64,000 nt of DNA from Silanimonas sp. (GTDB taxonomy: Bacteria; Pseudomonadota; Gammaproteobacteria; Xanthomonadales; Xanthomonadaceae): NCBI RefSeq assembly GCF_027531545.1, contig NZ_JAPZSC010000016.1, positions 310,001 through 374,000 on the forward strand, in the 5' to 3' direction. Both the position numbers and the translations under genes were made by a program. The notes beneath the pieces are model-generated. The model did not search any database. It was not told the origin of the DNA and saw nothing but the letters and a program-made list of their open reading frames with translations. Shown piece by piece: positions 54,419 through 64,000 of the stretch (positions are counted from its first letter, which is position 1; each line of letters opens with the position of its first letter).

Positions 54419-55861
54419 TCAGCGCGCCGGGTCGCCCGTCCACACCATCAGGCGCAGCTCGCTGAAGTCATCGATGGCCCATGCCGGCCCTTCGCGGCCC
54501 AGGCCGCTGTCCTTGACCCCGCCGTAGGGCATGCGGTCGACGCGCACGGTGGGCACGTCGCCGATCACCACGCCGCCGACGTCGAGCGCGTCCCACGCGC
54601 GCATCGCGTGGTCCATGCGCGCGGTGAACACGCCGCACTGCAGGCCGAAGCGGCTGTCGTTGGCGCGTTCGATGGCCTGCGCGAAGTCCTTCGCGGCCTC
54701 CACCATCAGCACCGGTCCGAAGGCTTCGTCGCGATAGAGCGGATGGTCGCGGGGAACGTTTTCCAGCAGCGTCGGGCCGAGGAAGGCGGGGTGTGCCTCG
54801 TCGCGCGTGCCGCGCACGAGGGCTGTCGCTCCCAAGGCCATGGCGCTGGTGATGGATGAGTCGAGACGATGCGCGGCAGCGGCGCTGATCATCGGGCCGA
54901 CGATGGTACGCGGATCGCGGGGATCGCCTTGGGGTAGGGCGCGCAAGGCGTCGACGAGCTTGTCGCGCAAGGCGGGCCACACCTCGCGGTGCACGATCAG
55001 GCGCTGCACGCTGATGCAGCTCTGCCCGGCCTGCCCGCAGGCCCCGGCGACGATGCGCGCCGCCACGTGGTCGAGGGGGGCGCCGGGGTCGGCATCGACG
55101 ATGCAGGCCGCGTTGCCACCGAGCTCCAGCACCACGCGCTTCTTGCCGGCGCGGGCCTTCAGCTCCCAGCCGATCAGTCCCCCGGTGAAGCTGAGCACGG
55201 CGATGCGTTCGTCCTCGACGAGCGGCGCGGCGTGTGCGTTGGTGCAGGGCAGGATCGAGAACGCGCCTTCGGGCAAATCGCATTCCGCCAGCCACTCGCC
55301 GAGCGCGAGCGCCGACAGCGGTGTGGCCGGTGCGGGCTTGAGAAGCACAGGACAGCCGGCGGCGAGGGCCGGGGCCAGCTTTTGCACCACGAGATTGAGC
55401 GGGAAGTTGAAGGGCGTGACGAGGCTGGCCACGCCGGCCGGCACGCGCCGCGTGAGGCCGCGCCAGCCGCGGGTGGCGGCATCGCGGTCGAGATCGAGGG
55501 TCTGGCCATCGAGCCGGCCTGCCTCCGCGGCGGCCTCGCGAAGCGTCGCCTGCGCCCGCGCCACTTCAGCGCGCGCGGCGGTGATCGGCTTGCCGCCCTC
55601 AGCGCGGATCGTCTGGGCCAAGGCCTCGGCGTTCTCCGCGATGCGCTGACGCAGGTGGTCCAAGGCGTCGCGTCGGCGCCAGCCGGGCAGGGCGGCCATC
55701 GCCGGCCGTGCGGCGTGGGCTGCAGTGATCGCCCGTTCGATCTCGTCGGGGCCGGCCTGCGCGACCTCGACGATCGTCTCGCCGGTCCAGACATCGCGCA
55801 GCGCCAGTGGCGTACCCGCGTGCACTGCCCGGTTCGCCAGCCACAAGGGAATGGCCGTCAT
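54419..55861 (-). CDS. Aldehyde dehydrogenase family protein
   Basis: 480 residues. The catalytic residues are Cys282 (QAGQSCISVQR) and Glu246 (VLELGGN); the NAD loop FTGG replaces the more common FTGS. TPFNFPLNL and GPVLMVEAAKDF are typical of glyceraldehyde- or lactaldehyde-type NAD(P)-dependent dehydrogenases. It oxidises an aldehyde to a carboxylate; the substrate cannot be told. The ATG at 55861 matches the normal N-terminus. Confidence 0.92.
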   Translation of the reverse strand: MTAIPLWLANRAVHAGTPLALRDVWTGETIVEVAQAGPDEIERAITAAHAARPAMAALPGWRRRDALDHLRQRIAENAEALAQTIRAEGGKPITAARAEVARAQATLREAAAEAGRLDGQTLDLDRDAATRGWRGLTRRVPAGVASLVTPFNFPLNLVVQKLAPALAAGCPVLLKPAPATPLSALALGEWLAECDLPEGAFSILPCTNAHAAPLVEDERIAVLSFTGGLIGWELKARAGKKRVVLELGGNAACIVDADPGAPLDHVAARIVAGACGQAGQSCISVQRLIVHREVWPALRDKLVDALRALPQGDPRDPRTIVGPMISAAAAHRLDSSITSAMALGATALVRGTRDEAHPAFLGPTLLENVPRDHPLYRDEAFGPVLMVEAAKDFAQAIERANDSRFGLQCGVFTARMDHAMRAWDALDVGGVVIGDVPTVRVDRMPYGGVKDSGLGREGPAWAIDDFSELRLMVWTGDPAR

Positions 55862-55892
55862 GCGCGCGCTCCGTGGGTGCAGCGAGCGTCGT

Positions 55893-57251
55893 TCACGGCG
55901 CGTCCCCGTCGTTCGATTCGACGCGCAGGCGCAATCCGCCCTCGGCGAGCCGTGCATGCAACGTGTCGCCTGCAGTCACCTCACCGGCGCGGCGCACGGC
56001 ATGGCCGTCCTCGCGCTGCAGGATGGCGTAGCCGCGGCCCAGCGTGCCGAGCGGGCTGACGGCGTGCAGCCCGCGGCCCAGTTCGCGAAGCAGGCCCAGC
56101 CGCGCCTGCAGTCCGCGCCGCAGCGCGGTGTCCTGCCGCGCGCCGAGCAGGGCGAGGCGCTGGCGGAATCTCTGCAGTCGAAGCGCAGGGGCCTGCTGCT
56201 CGAGCCGCTTCGAGATCGTCGCCAGCCCGCTGCGCTCCCGCGCCAGCCGTCCGGCAAGGGCCGCCGCGAGGCGCACGCGCAGCGATTCCGCGCGATCCCG
56301 ACCGCGATCGAGCCGGCGCTGCGGGCGCTCGGCTTGCAGGCGCAGTCCGGCGTGGTCAGCGCGCTGGCGGGCGCGATCCAAGGCCTGCGACATCCGGCGC
56401 TGCAGCCGCGACTGCAGATGCTCGACGCGGGCCAGCATCTCGCCACGGTCCGGCACCAGCAGTTCGGCCGCCGCGGAGGGCGTGGGGGCGCGCAGGTCGG
56501 CGACGAAGTCCGCCAGCGTGAAATCGACCTCGTGGCCCACGGCCGACACCACTGGCACCGGCGATTCGGCGATGGCACGTACCAGCGCTTCGTCGTTGAA
56601 GCACCACAGGTCCTCGAGGGAGCCGCCGCCGCGTGCCAACAGCAGCACGTCGTGGCGCCTCGCGGCAAAGGCAGCGCGCAGGGTCTGGATGATCGCCGGC
56701 GCGGCGGTGGCGCCCTGCACGGGCACCGGCAGCAGTTCGACCTCGAGCGTCGGCCAGCGCCGCGACAGCACGCTCTGGATGTCGCGGATCACCGCGCCAC
56801 TGGGCGACGTGAGGATGCCCAGCCGGCGCACGAAGCGCGGCAGCGGGCGCTTGCGGCCCACCGCGAACAGGCCTTCGGCCTCCAGCTTCGCCTTCAGGGC
56901 CTCGAACGCCCGACGCAGCGCGCCTTCGCCGGCCTCTTCCATGTGCTCCAGCACCAGCTGGTAGTCGCCACGGGGCTCGTAGAGCGTGAGCTTGGCGCGG
57001 ACCAGCACCTGCATGCCGTCGCGCGGCTGGAAGCGCAGGTACTGCGCCTTCATCTTGAACATCGCGCAGCGCACCTGCGCACGCTCGTCCTTCAGCGTGA
57101 AGTACAGGTGTCCGGAGGCCGGCCGCGCGACGCCGGAGAGCTCGCCCTCCACCCAGATGGACGGGAAGCTGCCTTCCAGCAGGTCGCGAGCGAGGGTGTT
57201 GAGCTGGTGCGGACGCAGCGTGGGGCGGCCTGCCGGGCCGATGGCGCTCAC
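55893..57251 (-). CDS. xseA: Exodeoxyribonuclease VII large subunit
   Basis: 452 residues from a GTG at 57251. An N-terminal OB fold (FPSIWVEGELSGVARPASGH) precedes the catalytic region (ARGGGSLEDLWCFNDE, GHEVDFTLADFVADLRAPTP). A long Arg/Leu-rich coiled coil follows, then the C-terminal GRGYAILQREDG segment. With XseB it degrades single-stranded DNA. XseB is not in this window. It is divergent from the PilZ-like gene (87-bp gap). Confidence 0.94.
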   Translation of the reverse strand: MSAIGPAGRPTLRPHQLNTLARDLLEGSFPSIWVEGELSGVARPASGHLYFTLKDERAQVRCAMFKMKAQYLRFQPRDGMQVLVRAKLTLYEPRGDYQLVLEHMEEAGEGALRRAFEALKAKLEAEGLFAVGRKRPLPRFVRRLGILTSPSGAVIRDIQSVLSRRWPTLEVELLPVPVQGATAAPAIIQTLRAAFAARRHDVLLLARGGGSLEDLWCFNDEALVRAIAESPVPVVSAVGHEVDFTLADFVADLRAPTPSAAAELLVPDRGEMLARVEHLQSRLQRRMSQALDRARQRADHAGLRLQAERPQRRLDRGRDRAESLRVRLAAALAGRLARERSGLATISKRLEQQAPALRLQRFRQRLALLGARQDTALRRGLQARLGLLRELGRGLHAVSPLGTLGRGYAILQREDGHAVRRAGEVTAGDTLHARLAEGGLRLRVESNDGDAP

Positions 57252-57338
57252 GATGCAGCCCTGCCGGCCTTGCGCCGTGCCATGCGGCGGCCGCGGGCGC
57301 GACGGTACACTGGGGGCCTTGGACGGAGGCGATGGCGC

Positions 57339-58970
57339 ATGGGCGAAGTGTATCGACGTTTGGGTGAAACCCTGCCGCCGGGCCTGCGCGCGGAGCTGCC
57401 GTTCGGCCCCGACGCGAAGCGCGCCGCCGGCTGGATCGAGACCCTGCCGCGCGCCGACGTGGCCGCCACGCGCCGCGCCCTGCTCCGTGCGTTGGAAGCC
57501 TTGTCGTCGACGCACGCGCTGAAGGGCGCCACGCGCCGCGAGATCGCCGAAGTGCTTCGTCCGGCGATCATCGACAACGCGCTCTCCACGCAGCGCCTGT
57601 TTGCTGGAAAGCCGCTGCCGCTGGCTGGCGACCTCGCAGGCCTTCCCGGCGAGCTCGAGCAACTGCACCTTCGCCTTGCCCATGCCTACCGGATGGCCGC
57701 CGCCGACCAGTGCGCGCCGTCCGGCAGCTTGCCGTGGCTGCGCGGCGGTCAGGTCGCCGAGGCCGCGCAGCGGGCCACCTACCACTACGGCGAGGCCCTG
57801 CTGGTGGCCTGGCGCGTCTATGCCGATCTGCCCGTCGACGCTTGGCGCGGCCTTCACCGCACGTACCGGTTTGCGGTCGAGCGCGAGCTCGAACGCCGCC
57901 CGTCCTCCGATCCGCTGGTTTCCGGGCTGCCGACCATCCATCAGCGCTATGTCGAGCTGCTGCTGATGCATGTGGTGAATCCGCGGGCCTTCTCGCAGCC
58001 CGAGCAGGAGCGCGTGTGGGCGATGTGCGAAGCCTTCGCCGCCCGCACCCCGTTGCGCGACACCCCGTCGGCCACCGCGGTGGGCGTGGCCGACGATGCC
58101 GACGAGGGCCCCGGCGGCAAGGCGCCGCCGCGCCAGCACCTCGACCTCGTGGGGTTCGCGGCGGCCGTCGAAGCCGCCCTTGCGGCCAGCGATGGCGAGA
58201 GCGCGACCGTGATGCCCGAGCACGGCGTGCCGGTGAAGATGAGCGCTGATGGCCTGCGCAAGCTGCGCCGCGCGTTCTCGCACGCGGCGGCGCGGCAGTT
58301 CACCCGGCTCGACGCCGGCCACACCGTGGAGACGGTGTTCGGCCTGTCGGGCCTGCACTACCAGGCTAGCGGCGAGCGTGATTTCGACGCGTTCGCGAGG
58401 CAGGTGCTCGGCGACGCGTTGACGGAGACCGCGCGGGCCTCGTGGTCGGCGGGCGGCGCGGAGGTCTCCGCGCGTTCGGCGCGTATTCCTGCCCTGGTCG
58501 TCGACCAGAGCCTCGGCGGCTACCGCATGCGTTGGGCCCAGGACAACCATCTACGCCTGCGCGTCGGCGAGGTCGTGGGCATCCATGTCGGCGACCAGGA
58601 AGACCCGTCCGACTGGATGCTCGGCATCCTTCGCTGGCTGCGCTACGAGGCCGATGGGCAAGTGATGGCTGGCGTCGAGCTGCTCTCGCGCGCCGCCGGG
58701 GCCGTCGCGTTGATGGGCACCGGTGCCGCGAACCGCGCGCCGCTCCGTGCGCTGGAATTGCGTCCTCCCTACGGTGGCGGCGATTGGCTGTACCTCGCCG
58801 CCCAGCGCCTGCCGCAGGGCGAGGCCCTGCGCATCGGTCGCGAACAGGAGCCGGTGGACCAACTGCTCGACCGCCGCCCCGAAGACCGCCTGAGCGACCC
58901 TCGTCTCGTCCAGATCCTGGGCGACTATTTCCTCTACCGCTACGCCCCGGCAAACGCGGCGCATTCCTGA
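57339..58970 (+). CDS. Large protein with C-terminal PilZ-like domain
   Basis: 543 residues. The N-terminal two thirds is mostly helical and unfamiliar. Residues about 386-456 look like a PilZ domain: [13 protein letters not shown] contains the DxSxxG motif (389-394), followed by [19 protein letters not shown] and AGVELLS strands. The upstream arginine motif is weak (RSAR at about 380). This suggests a c-di-GMP effector with an unknown helical partner module. The ATG at 57339 is the first in a coding-like stretch. ispG follows after 8 bp and is probably co-transcribed. Confidence 0.7.
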   Translation: MGEVYRRLGETLPPGLRAELPFGPDAKRAAGWIETLPRADVAATRRALLRALEALSSTHALKGATRREIAEVLRPAIIDNALSTQRLFAGKPLPLAGDLAGLPGELEQLHLRLAHAYRMAAADQCAPSGSLPWLRGGQVAEAAQRATYHYGEALLVAWRVYADLPVDAWRGLHRTYRFAVERELERRPSSDPLVSGLPTIHQRYVELLLMHVVNPRAFSQPEQERVWAMCEAFAARTPLRDTPSATAVGVADDADEGPGGKAPPRQHLDLVGFAAAVEAALAASDGESATVMPEHGVPVKMSADGLRKLRRAFSHAAARQFTRLDAGHTVETVFGLSGLHYQASGERDFDAFARQVLGDALTETARASWSAGGAEVSARSARIPALVVDQSLGGYRMRWAQDNHLRLRVGEVVGIHVGDQEDPSDWMLGILRWLRYEADGQVMAGVELLSRAAGAVALMGTGAANRAPLRALELRPPYGGGDWLYLAAQRLPQGEALRIGREQEPVDQLLDRRPEDRLSDPRLVQILGDYFLYRYAPANAAHS

Positions 58971-58978
58971 GTGATCCG

Positions 58979-60202
58979 ATGAGTTCTGCCGTTCCTTCGC
59001 CGCGTCGCCGTTCCATTCCCGTCCGTGTCGGCAAGGTGGTCGTGGGTGGCGACGCCCCGGTCGTCGTGCAGTCGATGACCAACACCGACACCGCCGACAT
59101 CAAGGGCACCACCCAGCAGATCGCCGAGCTCTGGCGGGCGGGCTCCGAGAAGGTGCGCATCACCGTCAACAACGAGGAATCGGCCGCCGCCGTGCCGCAT
59201 ATCCGCGACCGGCTGGCGATGATGGGCATCGACGTGCCGATCATCGGTGACTTCCACTACAACGGGCACACCCTGCTCGAAGCGCATCCCGCCTGCGCCG
59301 AGGCGCTGGCGAAGTACCGCATCAACCCGGGCAACGTCGGCTTCGGCAAGAAGAAGGACACGCAGTTCGCGTCGATCATCGAAAAGGCGCTGCAGTACGA
59401 CAAACCCGTGCGTATCGGCGCCAATTGGGGCTCGCTCGACCAGAACCTCGCCGCCGTGTTGATGGACGAGAACGCCAAGCGCGCCGAGCCTTGGGACGCC
59501 GCCCGCGTGCTGCGCGAGGCGCTGGTGCGTTCGGCGCTGGATTCCGCCGAGCGCGCCGTCGAACTCGGCCTGCCGAAGGACCGCATCATCCTCTCGGCCA
59601 AGGTCAGCGGTGTGCAGGAACTGATCGCCGTCTACCGCGACCTCGCGGCGCGCTGCGAGTACCCGCTGCATCTGGGCCTGACGGAAGCGGGTATGGGCAG
59701 CAAGGGCATCGTCGCCAGTACGGCGGCCTTGGCCGTGCTGTTGCAGGAAGGCATTGGCGACACCATCCGCATCTCGCTCACGCCCGAGCCGGGTCAGTCG
59801 CGCACCAACGAGGTCATCGTCGCGCAGCAGCTGCTGCAGACCATGGGCCTGCGCGCGTTCACGCCGATGGTCACTGCTTGCCCGGGCTGCGGCCGCACCA
59901 CCAGCACCTTCTTCCAGGAGTTGGCGAAGACGGTCGAAGAGCACGTGCGCGAGAACATGCCGGTGTGGAAGCTGAAGCACCCCGGCGTCGAGAACCTCAC
60001 GCTCGCGGTGATGGGCTGCGTGGTGAACGGCCCCGGCGAATCGCGCCACGCCAACATCGGCATCTCGCTGCCCGGCACCGGCGAGGCGCCGAGCGCCCCG
60101 GTGTTCATCGATGGCGAGAAGGCGATGACGCTGAAGGGCGAGAACATCGCCCGCGAGTTCGTCGGGATCATCGACGACTACGTGGCGAAGAACTACGGGT
60201 AA
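58979..60202 (+). CDS. ispG: 4-hydroxy-3-methylbut-2-enyl-diphosphate synthase
   Basis: 407 residues, GcpE family. [11 protein letters not shown] is the N-terminal motif. The cluster cysteines are in [10 protein letters not shown] and [10 protein letters not shown], which should hold the 4Fe-4S cluster. It is the penultimate step of the MEP isoprenoid pathway. The ATG at 58979 gives the usual start. It is followed by a bidirectional terminator. Confidence 0.97.
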   Translation: MSSAVPSPRRRSIPVRVGKVVVGGDAPVVVQSMTNTDTADIKGTTQQIAELWRAGSEKVRITVNNEESAAAVPHIRDRLAMMGIDVPIIGDFHYNGHTLLEAHPACAEALAKYRINPGNVGFGKKKDTQFASIIEKALQYDKPVRIGANWGSLDQNLAAVLMDENAKRAEPWDAARVLREALVRSALDSAERAVELGLPKDRIILSAKVSGVQELIAVYRDLAARCEYPLHLGLTEAGMGSKGIVASTAALAVLLQEGIGDTIRISLTPEPGQSRTNEVIVAQQLLQTMGLRAFTPMVTACPGCGRTTSTFFQELAKTVEEHVRENMPVWKLKHPGVENLTLAVMGCVVNGPGESRHANIGISLPGTGEAPSAPVFIDGEKAMTLKGENIAREFVGIIDDYVAKNYG

Positions 60203-60236
60203 AGAAAAACGGCCACCTTGCGGCGGCCGTTCTCGT
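60201..60236. terminator. Bidirectional intrinsic terminator between ispG and pepO
   Basis: AACGGCC (60208-60214) pairs with GGCCGTT (60225-60231), extended by two more base pairs across one mismatch. The A-rich run AAAGAAAAA (60201-60209) gives a strong T-tract on the minus strand for the peptidase gene; TCTCGTTC on the plus side is weaker, so it serves ispG less well. Confidence 0.85.
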
Positions 60237-60253
60237 TCACGCGCGGCGGCGGA

Positions 60254-62293
60254 TCACCAGATCCGCACGCGCTCTTCGGGCTTCACGTAAAGCGCGTCGT
60301 CCGGCTGCACGTTGAAGGCCTTGTACCACTCGTCGAGGTTCCGCAGCGGCCCGTTGATGCGGTACTGCGGCGGCGAGTGCGGTCCGACGCGGACCTGGTT
60401 GATCATCGCCTCGTCGCGGTGCTTCGACTTCCAGATCTGCGCCCAGGCGAGGAAGAAGCGCTGGTCGCCGGTCAGGCCGTCGAGCACCGGGGCCGGCTGG
60501 CCGTTCAGGCTCATCTGGTAGGCCGTATAGGCCATCGACAGGCCACCGAGGTCGCCGATGTTCTCGCCCAGCGCCAGCTGGCCGTTCACGCAGTGGCCTT
60601 CCAGCGGGCAGAACTGGTTGTACTGCGCCACCAGCGCCTGGGTGCGGGCCTCGAAGCGCGCGCGGTCCTCGTCCGTCCACCAGTTGCGCTGGATGCCCTG
60701 CCAGTCCGACTTCGAGCCCTGGTCGTCGAAGCCGTGGCCCATCTCGTGGCCGATCACGCCGCCGATGGCGCCGTAGTTCACCGCCGGGTCGGCGTTCACG
60801 TCGAAGAAGGGCGGCTGCAGGATGGCCGCCGGGAACACGATCTCGTTGAAGGTCGCGTTGTAGTAGGCGTTGACCGTGTGCGGGGTCATGAACCACTCGT
60901 CGCGGTCCGGCACGGTGCCGAGGCGGCGGTTCTGGTCGTTGGTGTAGTACTGGCGGAGGGCCAGCACGTTCGCCATGAAGTCGTCCGGCACGATGGTGAC
61001 GGCCGAGTAGTCACGCCACTTCGTCGGGTAGCCGATCTTCGGTCGGAAGCTCTCGAGCTTCTTGTAGGCCTCTTCCTTCGTGGCGGCGCCCATCCAGTCG
61101 AGGTTGTCGATGTTCTGGCGAAGCGCCTTGCGCAGGTTCTCCACCAGCTCGTCCATCGCCGCCTTGGCTTCCGGCTTGAAGTGGCGGGCGACGTACACCT
61201 TGCCCACCGCGTCGCCGAGGCCCTGGCCGCCACCCACGAGCGCGACGCCGCGCTTCCAGGGCTCGCGCTGGGTCTTCTGGCCCGAAAGCATGGTGCCGTT
61301 GAACGCGAACGCGGCCTCGTCGATTTCGGTCGAGAGCAGCGGCGCGTGGTTGTCGACGGTGTGGAACGTGAGGTAATCGCGCCAGACGTTGATCGGCGTC
61401 TTGCCGACGATCTCGAGGATCGGGCCGACGGCGCTCGGAGTGGTGACGTTCACCTCGGCCGGGATCGCGATGCCCTGCGACGTGAAGTGCGCCGTCCAGT
61501 CGTAGGACGGGAACTGCGCCTTCAGGTCCTCGAACGAGGTGAGGTTGTAGGTCTTGTCGCGGTCACGCAGCTGGGCACGGTCCCAGTGGTTCTTCGCGAT
61601 CTCGGTTTCGAGCGCGAGGATGGCCTCCGCGCGCGGCTTCGCGTCGGTGATGCCGGCGAAGCCGAGCATCTTCTCGATGTGGGCGAGGTAGGCCGTGCGG
61701 ATCTGCACGAAGCGCGGGTCGGGGTTCAGGTAGAAGTCCTTGTCCGGCAGGCCGAGCCCACCGACGCCGACGCCGACGAGGTAGCGGTTCGGGTCCTTGC
61801 GGTCGAGGCCGACGCCGCCGCCCACCGGGGCGTTGCTGCCGTCCATGCCGGCGCGGCCGAAGGCGGCCGTCAGCGCGGCGACCGAATCGATCTTGGCGAT
61901 GCCGTCGAGGATCGGCTGGATGGGCGTGATGCCGGCGGCTTCGCGCGCGGCGGTGTTCATGTAGCTGGCGTAGAGGTCGCGGACCTTCTGCTCGTCGCTG
62001 CCCGGGGCGAGGTCGGTGCGGGCCTGAAGTTCCTCGATGATCGCCTTGACCTGCAGTTCGGCCTGGTCGCTCAGGGTGTTGAACGAGCCGTAGCGGGTCT
62101 CGTAGTCCTTGAGCTGGTAGTTGTCGAACCAGGTGCCGTTGGCGTGGCGGTTGAAGTCGTCGCCCGGCTGCACGGTGTTGTCGCGGTTCGACAGGTCGAT
62201 GCCGAAGCTGCCGAGCTTGGGCGCCTCGGCGGCGAAGGCCGACGGCGCGGCGAAGGCGAGCGCGAGGCTCAGCGAGAGAAGTGTCTTCTTCAT
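60254..62293 (-). CDS. pepO: M13-family metalloendopeptidase (PepO type)
   Basis: 679 residues. Signal peptide of about 22 residues (MKKTLLSLSLALAFAAPSAF, cleaved after AFA), then the neprilysin-like fold. The zinc motif is HEMGH (516-520), and ENIGDLGGL downstream supplies the third ligand (Glu). It ends EERVRIW, the standard M13 C-terminus. It cuts oligopeptides in the periplasm. The ATG at 62293 is chosen for the signal peptide. A 176-bp region to the next gene shows no clear promoter. Confidence 0.96.
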   Translation of the reverse strand: MKKTLLSLSLALAFAAPSAFAAEAPKLGSFGIDLSNRDNTVQPGDDFNRHANGTWFDNYQLKDYETRYGSFNTLSDQAELQVKAIIEELQARTDLAPGSDEQKVRDLYASYMNTAAREAAGITPIQPILDGIAKIDSVAALTAAFGRAGMDGSNAPVGGGVGLDRKDPNRYLVGVGVGGLGLPDKDFYLNPDPRFVQIRTAYLAHIEKMLGFAGITDAKPRAEAILALETEIAKNHWDRAQLRDRDKTYNLTSFEDLKAQFPSYDWTAHFTSQGIAIPAEVNVTTPSAVGPILEIVGKTPINVWRDYLTFHTVDNHAPLLSTEIDEAAFAFNGTMLSGQKTQREPWKRGVALVGGGQGLGDAVGKVYVARHFKPEAKAAMDELVENLRKALRQNIDNLDWMGAATKEEAYKKLESFRPKIGYPTKWRDYSAVTIVPDDFMANVLALRQYYTNDQNRRLGTVPDRDEWFMTPHTVNAYYNATFNEIVFPAAILQPPFFDVNADPAVNYGAIGGVIGHEMGHGFDDQGSKSDWQGIQRNWWTDEDRARFEARTQALVAQYNQFCPLEGHCVNGQLALGENIGDLGGLSMAYTAYQMSLNGQPAPVLDGLTGDQRFFLAWAQIWKSKHRDEAMINQVRVGPHSPPQYRINGPLRNLDEWYKAFNVQPDDALYVKPEERVRIW

Positions 62294-62469
62294 GGGTTCC
62301 CCGGGTCTGTTGCTGGATAACACGGCGTGTCGGCGCCAGCGCGGCGGCCAGCTTTCGAGCGTAACCGGGCGGGCGGCACCGGCATGTGCCGAAGGTCGGG
62401 GGCGACGCGGCGAAGATCACGCGGCAACGACGGTCCGTAGCGGCAGCGCGCCCGGTCCGGAAGCCGCGC

Positions 62470-63414
62470 TCAGCGCTTCTGCGTCTCGGGGCTGATCTCG
62501 GCGTCGGTCACGGCCCGCGAAGCCACCTGCGCCTCGCGGTGGGCGATGTAGGCGTTCGCCACGAAGATGATGGCCGCGCCCACCGCCGTCCAGGCCGTCA
62601 CGGTCTCGTCGAACAGCCACCACGCGAGCACCGCGACGATCGGCACCTGCATGAAGCTGATCGGCGTCAGCATCGAGGCGTCGCCGCGCTTCAACGCGCG
62701 GGTCCAGAACATGTGGCCCGCGGTGCCGAAGAACCCGGCGGCCACGATCCACGCCCAGGTCCAGCCGGTCGGCCACGTCCAGACGAACAGGGCCGGCACC
62801 AGCGACAGCGGCACCCACAGCATCGTCGTCCACAGCACGATGGCGTCGGGCTTCTCGGTGCGCGACAGCACCTTGATGCTGATCGCGACGATGGCGCTGA
62901 GCACCGCCGCCGTCAGCGCGACGAGGGTGTTGCCGTCGAAGGTGTCCGCGCCGGGTCGCATGATCACCAGCACGCCGATGAAACCGAGGCCCACGGCCGT
63001 CCAGCGGCGCAGCCGCACCATCTCGCCGAGGAACAGCACCGCGAGGATGGTGACGAACAGCGGCGTCGAGTAGCTGATGGTCACCGCCTTGGCCAAGGGC
63101 AGGTGCACGATGGCGTAGAAGCCGCACAGCATCGAGACGATGCCGATGAGGCAGCGGCCGACGTACAGGCTGAGCTTGTCGGTCTTCAGGATGCCCATGC
63201 CGTGGTGCATCAGCAGGGGCAGGGCGAAGACGAAGCCGAAGAAGTTGCGGAAGAACGCGATCTCGAACGCGTGCAGCTGCGAAGAGGCCAGTCGGATCAT
63301 CACCGCCATGCAGGCGAACATGGCCGCGCTGCACACCATGTACCCCACCGCCTTCAGCAGTTCGCTGCGCGCGCGCTGGCCGGACGACGTGATCGTGTCC
63401 GGCAGGCCGCTCAT
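62470..63414 (-). CDS. DMT-superfamily (EamA) transporter
   Basis: 314 residues with about ten membrane segments in two EamA repeats (roughly 25-155 and 170-300). The substrate is unknown; family members export amino acids, metabolites or drugs. The start overlaps the murB stop (ATGA), so it is co-translated with murB. Confidence 0.9.
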   Translation of the reverse strand: MSGLPDTITSSGQRARSELLKAVGYMVCSAAMFACMAVMIRLASSQLHAFEIAFFRNFFGFVFALPLLMHHGMGILKTDKLSLYVGRCLIGIVSMLCGFYAIVHLPLAKAVTISYSTPLFVTILAVLFLGEMVRLRRWTAVGLGFIGVLVIMRPGADTFDGNTLVALTAAVLSAIVAISIKVLSRTEKPDAIVLWTTMLWVPLSLVPALFVWTWPTGWTWAWIVAAGFFGTAGHMFWTRALKRGDASMLTPISFMQVPIVAVLAWWLFDETVTAWTAVGAAIIFVANAYIAHREAQVASRAVTDAEISPETQKR

Positions 63415-64000
63415 GCGAGGGCCTGGTCCGGAGCGATGGGCTGGAAGCGCCCGCCGAGGATCCGGGGCTCGGGCTCAAGGGCCACGCCGAAGCGCGCCTG
63501 CACCGAGCCGGCGATGCGGCCCGCAAGCCTCAAGAGATCCGCGCCGGTCGCGTGGCCGTGGTTCACCAGCACGAGGGCGTGCTGCGGCGCCACGCCGGCA
63601 TCGCCGTCGCGGAAACCCTTCCATCCGGCGGCGTCGATCAACCAGCCCGCGGAGAGCTTGCGCGTCGCCGGCGAATCGCCGGGGAACACGGGCAGCGCGG
63701 AATGCTTCGCCTTCAGCGCGTCCGCAACGGCCGCATCGACGATCGGGTTCTTGAAGAACGAGCCCGCGTTGCCCAGCACCGCAGGGTTGGGCAGCTTGCG
63801 AGAACGGAGGCGGCTGATGGCCTCGGCCAGTTGCCGATGCGTGGGCGCGCCATCGATGCCCATGGCCGCGAGTTCCTCGGCCACGCCGGCATAGCCGGTC
63901 TGGACGGCGCGCGCCTTCGGCAACCGGAAGCGCACCTCGGTGATCACGTTCTGTTCCGGCGCGCGCTTGAACACGCTGTCGCGGTAGGCGAAGCGGCAGT
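63411..64000 (-). CDS. murB: UDP-N-acetylenolpyruvoylglucosamine reductase, 5' part off the window
   Basis: The C-terminal 195 residues are present. The first visible residues, CRFAYRDSVFKR, match the substrate-binding YRDSxFK motif of type I MurB. VLGNAGSFFKNP holds the proton-donor Ser, and NHGHATGADLL and LEPEPRILG (catalytic Glu) follow. It reduces enolpyruvyl-UDP-GlcNAc to UDP-MurNAc, the second committed step of peptidoglycan synthesis. A GTG at 63974 is internal, not the start. Confidence 0.95.
   Translation of the reverse strand, partial: CRFAYRDSVFKRAPEQNVITEVRFRLPKARAVQTGYAGVAEELAAMGIDGAPTHRQLAEAISRLRSRKLPNPAVLGNAGSFFKNPIVDAAVADALKAKHSALPVFPGDSPATRKLSAGWLIDAAGWKGFRDGDAGVAPQHALVLVNHGHATGADLLRLAGRIAGSVQARFGVALEPEPRILGGRFQPIAPDQALA

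Noticed and set aside
55725-57338. Long upstream extension of the PilZ-like protein frame
   Set aside because: Antisense to the aldehyde dehydrogenase start and xseA; composition is shadow-like.
60218-62320. 700-codon open frame on the plus strand
   Set aside because: Antisense to the M13 peptidase, which has an intact HEMGH motif and signal peptide.
63411-63974. A 187-residue protein starting at 63974
   Set aside because: The frame is open to the window edge with murB residues upstream, so 63974 is an internal codon of a truncated murB.

Overview
The window is a visibly G+C-rich chromosomal segment with tightly packed genes, many start/stop overlaps (ATGA, GTGA, TGATG), several GTG starts and no gene-free stretch longer than about 240 bases. 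Gene content and order (rpmF-fabH-fabD-fabG-acpP-fabF-pabB-pabC-mltG-tmk-holB-pilZ; rpoE-rseA-rseC-like-mucD-lepA-lepB-DUF4845-rnc-era-recO; nagZ-hpt-MTIP) point to a gammaproteobacterium of the Lysobacterales (Xanthomonadales), Lysobacter/Silanimonas-like. This is inferred from synteny and protein style; no rRNA or tRNA gene is present to confirm it. I see no insertion sequence, prophage, CRISPR array or compositional island: most of the window is core genome.

Layout. 1-2829 (minus): MoxR ATPase, DUF58 protein and a truncated TgpA-like transglutaminase. 2867-4945: a GT39-type glycosyltransferase convergent with a small coiled-coil membrane protein. 5090-15722 (plus): yceD-rpmF, an intrinsic terminator, then the fatty-acid cluster running into folate (pabB, pabC), cell-wall (mltG), DNA replication (tmk, holB) and type IV pilus (pilZ) genes. 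15732-22623: DUF2007-like protein, tesB, AmpD-like amidase, a small alpha/beta hydrolase, rlmKL, a PmtA-like methyltransferase and a secreted GH13 alpha-amylase. 22860-29074 (minus): a potFGHI-type polyamine ABC importer, then a fadJ-like beta-oxidation protein.

29234-37905 (plus): the sigma-E envelope stress operon, led by a good sigma-E promoter, continuing into lepA, lepB, DUF4845, rnc, era and recO. 37861-46971: a response-regulator/HPt protein, a YdbH-YdbL pair likely linked to lipid traffic between membranes, rlmD, a CYTH protein, nagZ, hpt, methylthioinosine phosphorylase and an FAD monooxygenase.

46989-53834 (minus) is the least ordinary part: a vWA lipoprotein, an ECF sigma factor, its proline-rich putative anti-sigma factor, a YigZ/IMPACT protein, an MsbA-like ABC exporter and a degenerate GGDEF protein in one dense run. 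The vWA lipoprotein and the anti-sigma factor share a segment that looks like the start of a TonB-dependent receptor. Divergent from this run, across a large imperfect inverted repeat, is a secreted protein built of six 23-residue, two-cysteine repeats. These two loci are my best candidates for an undescribed system. 54419-64000: aldehyde dehydrogenase, xseA, a PilZ-like protein, ispG, an M13 peptidase, a DMT-family transporter and a truncated murB.
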